From the NCBI GenBank assembly GCA_902765035.1, contig CACWYF010000008.1:1-14367 (forward strand): DNA of 14,367 nt, in the 5' to 3' direction. The notes under the pieces were generated by a model that worked only from the letters and a program-made list of their open reading frames with translations, was not told where the DNA came from and did no database searches. Both the position numbers and the translations under genes were made by a program. Below are positions 14,090 through 14,367 of the stretch, piece by piece. This stretch comes from an uncultured Eubacteriales bacterium. Its GTDB lineage: Bacteria; Bacillota; Clostridia; Peptostreptococcales; Anaerovoracaceae. Every line of letters begins with the position of its first letter. Within the stretch, counting starts at the first letter, position 1.

Positions 14090-14367
14090 CTAAACAAGGA
14101 ATGCTCCTGCGTCTGCGTCATACTCATCGAGCTTGAATGGCGAGAAGATGCCCTGGTCTGTTACAACACCAGTTACCAGTTCAGGCGGTGTAATGTCGAA
14201 TGCAGGATAGTAACCCTTTACCTCCTGGTTGGCTGTAGGTGTGCCCATGGCCTGGAGCACGAACGAAGGGTCCCTCATCTCGATGCGTACCGTGTCGATC
14301 GTCGGATGTCCCAGATCAGGTGAACCGGTGACATAGTACGGGATATCGTGATACTTTGCAGCGATCG
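14090..14367 (-). CDS. mtnA: S-methyl-5-thioribose-1-phosphate isomerase-like protein (eIF2B-alpha family), C-terminal part
   Basis: The frame enters from the right edge of the window and its last 92 or so residues are visible: AAKYHDIPYYVTGSPDLGHP, then TIDTVRIEMRDPSFV, KGYYPAFDITPPELVTGVVT and DQGIFSPFKLDEYD. The P-A-F-D-x-T-P-x-E-L signature is characteristic of MtnA and related eIF2B-type sugar-phosphate isomerases, which convert aldose to ketose phosphate in the methionine salvage pathway. The stretch after MRDPS contains an unusual QAMGTPTANQEVKG where family members usually have a short variable loop. Related ribose-1,5-bisphosphate or other isomerases of the same fold cannot be ruled out from the fragment. 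The ATG at 14278 is internal, not the start. Confidence 0.82.
   Translation of the reverse strand, partial: IAAKYHDIPYYVTGSPDLGHPTIDTVRIEMRDPSFVLQAMGTPTANQEVKGYYPAFDITPPELVTGVVTDQGIFSPFKLDEYDADAGAFLV

Overview
The window looks like chromosomal DNA of an anaerobic Clostridia-type Bacillota (Lachnospiraceae or a neighbouring family). Signs of this are purine-rich AGGAG ribosome binding sites, moderate G+C (about half, by eye), a YesN-like AraC regulator, a GH25 lysozyme with C-terminal peptidoglycan-binding repeats, a UmuC-like polymerase followed by a YolD-like small protein, and an aconitase X pair. No rRNA, tRNA, CRISPR array or intact transposase was found.

Layout: (1) 1-290, the 3' end of rpsI on the plus strand, with its terminator facing a second terminator from the opposite direction. 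(2) 457-6229, a long minus-strand run. Read in its own direction it holds an AraC regulator, a perfect 22-bp palindrome, a Y-family DNA polymerase, a small YolD-like protein, malic enzyme, the scar of a deleted drug/metabolite transporter gene, a TSUP permease and a class II glycerate kinase, ending in a strong hairpin at 407-449. Several of these ORFs abut or sit a few bases apart. (3) 6230-6580, a gene-free stretch with an AraC promoter and two hairpins. (4) 6581-10965, a minus-strand cluster. It begins with two G3E (CobW/COG0523) GTPases. The first carries a His/Asp/Glu metal-binding tract encoded by 57-bp tandem repeats. The second lacks the CxCC motif and is fused to a domain like the C-terminus of YcgQ/DUF1980. 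They are followed by a secreted GH25 lysozyme and a small secreted or membrane protein. (5) 10966-11176, a divergent control region with two copies of a GTAAAG-N4-CTTTAC operator. (6) 11177-13997 on the plus strand, the two subunits of aconitase X, a terminator, then an EamA/DMT transporter. (7) 14090 to the window end on the minus strand, the C-terminus of an MtnA/eIF2B-alpha-type isomerase, sharing a bidirectional terminator with the transporter.

The most coherent candidate system is the metal locus. Two unlike G3E GTPases lie in one apparent operon, one with a large metal-binding tract and one fused to a DUF1980-type domain. They sit behind tandem operators that cover the promoter, with cell-wall genes downstream. 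The regulator and the metal cannot be named from sequence alone. Aconitase X next to an EamA exporter suggests processing of a hydroxy acid or hydroxyproline-like substrate, but the active-site region is divergent enough that the substrate is open. Several start codons were moved from the longest open frame to the one with a proper ribosome binding site (AraC, lysozyme, EamA transporter).
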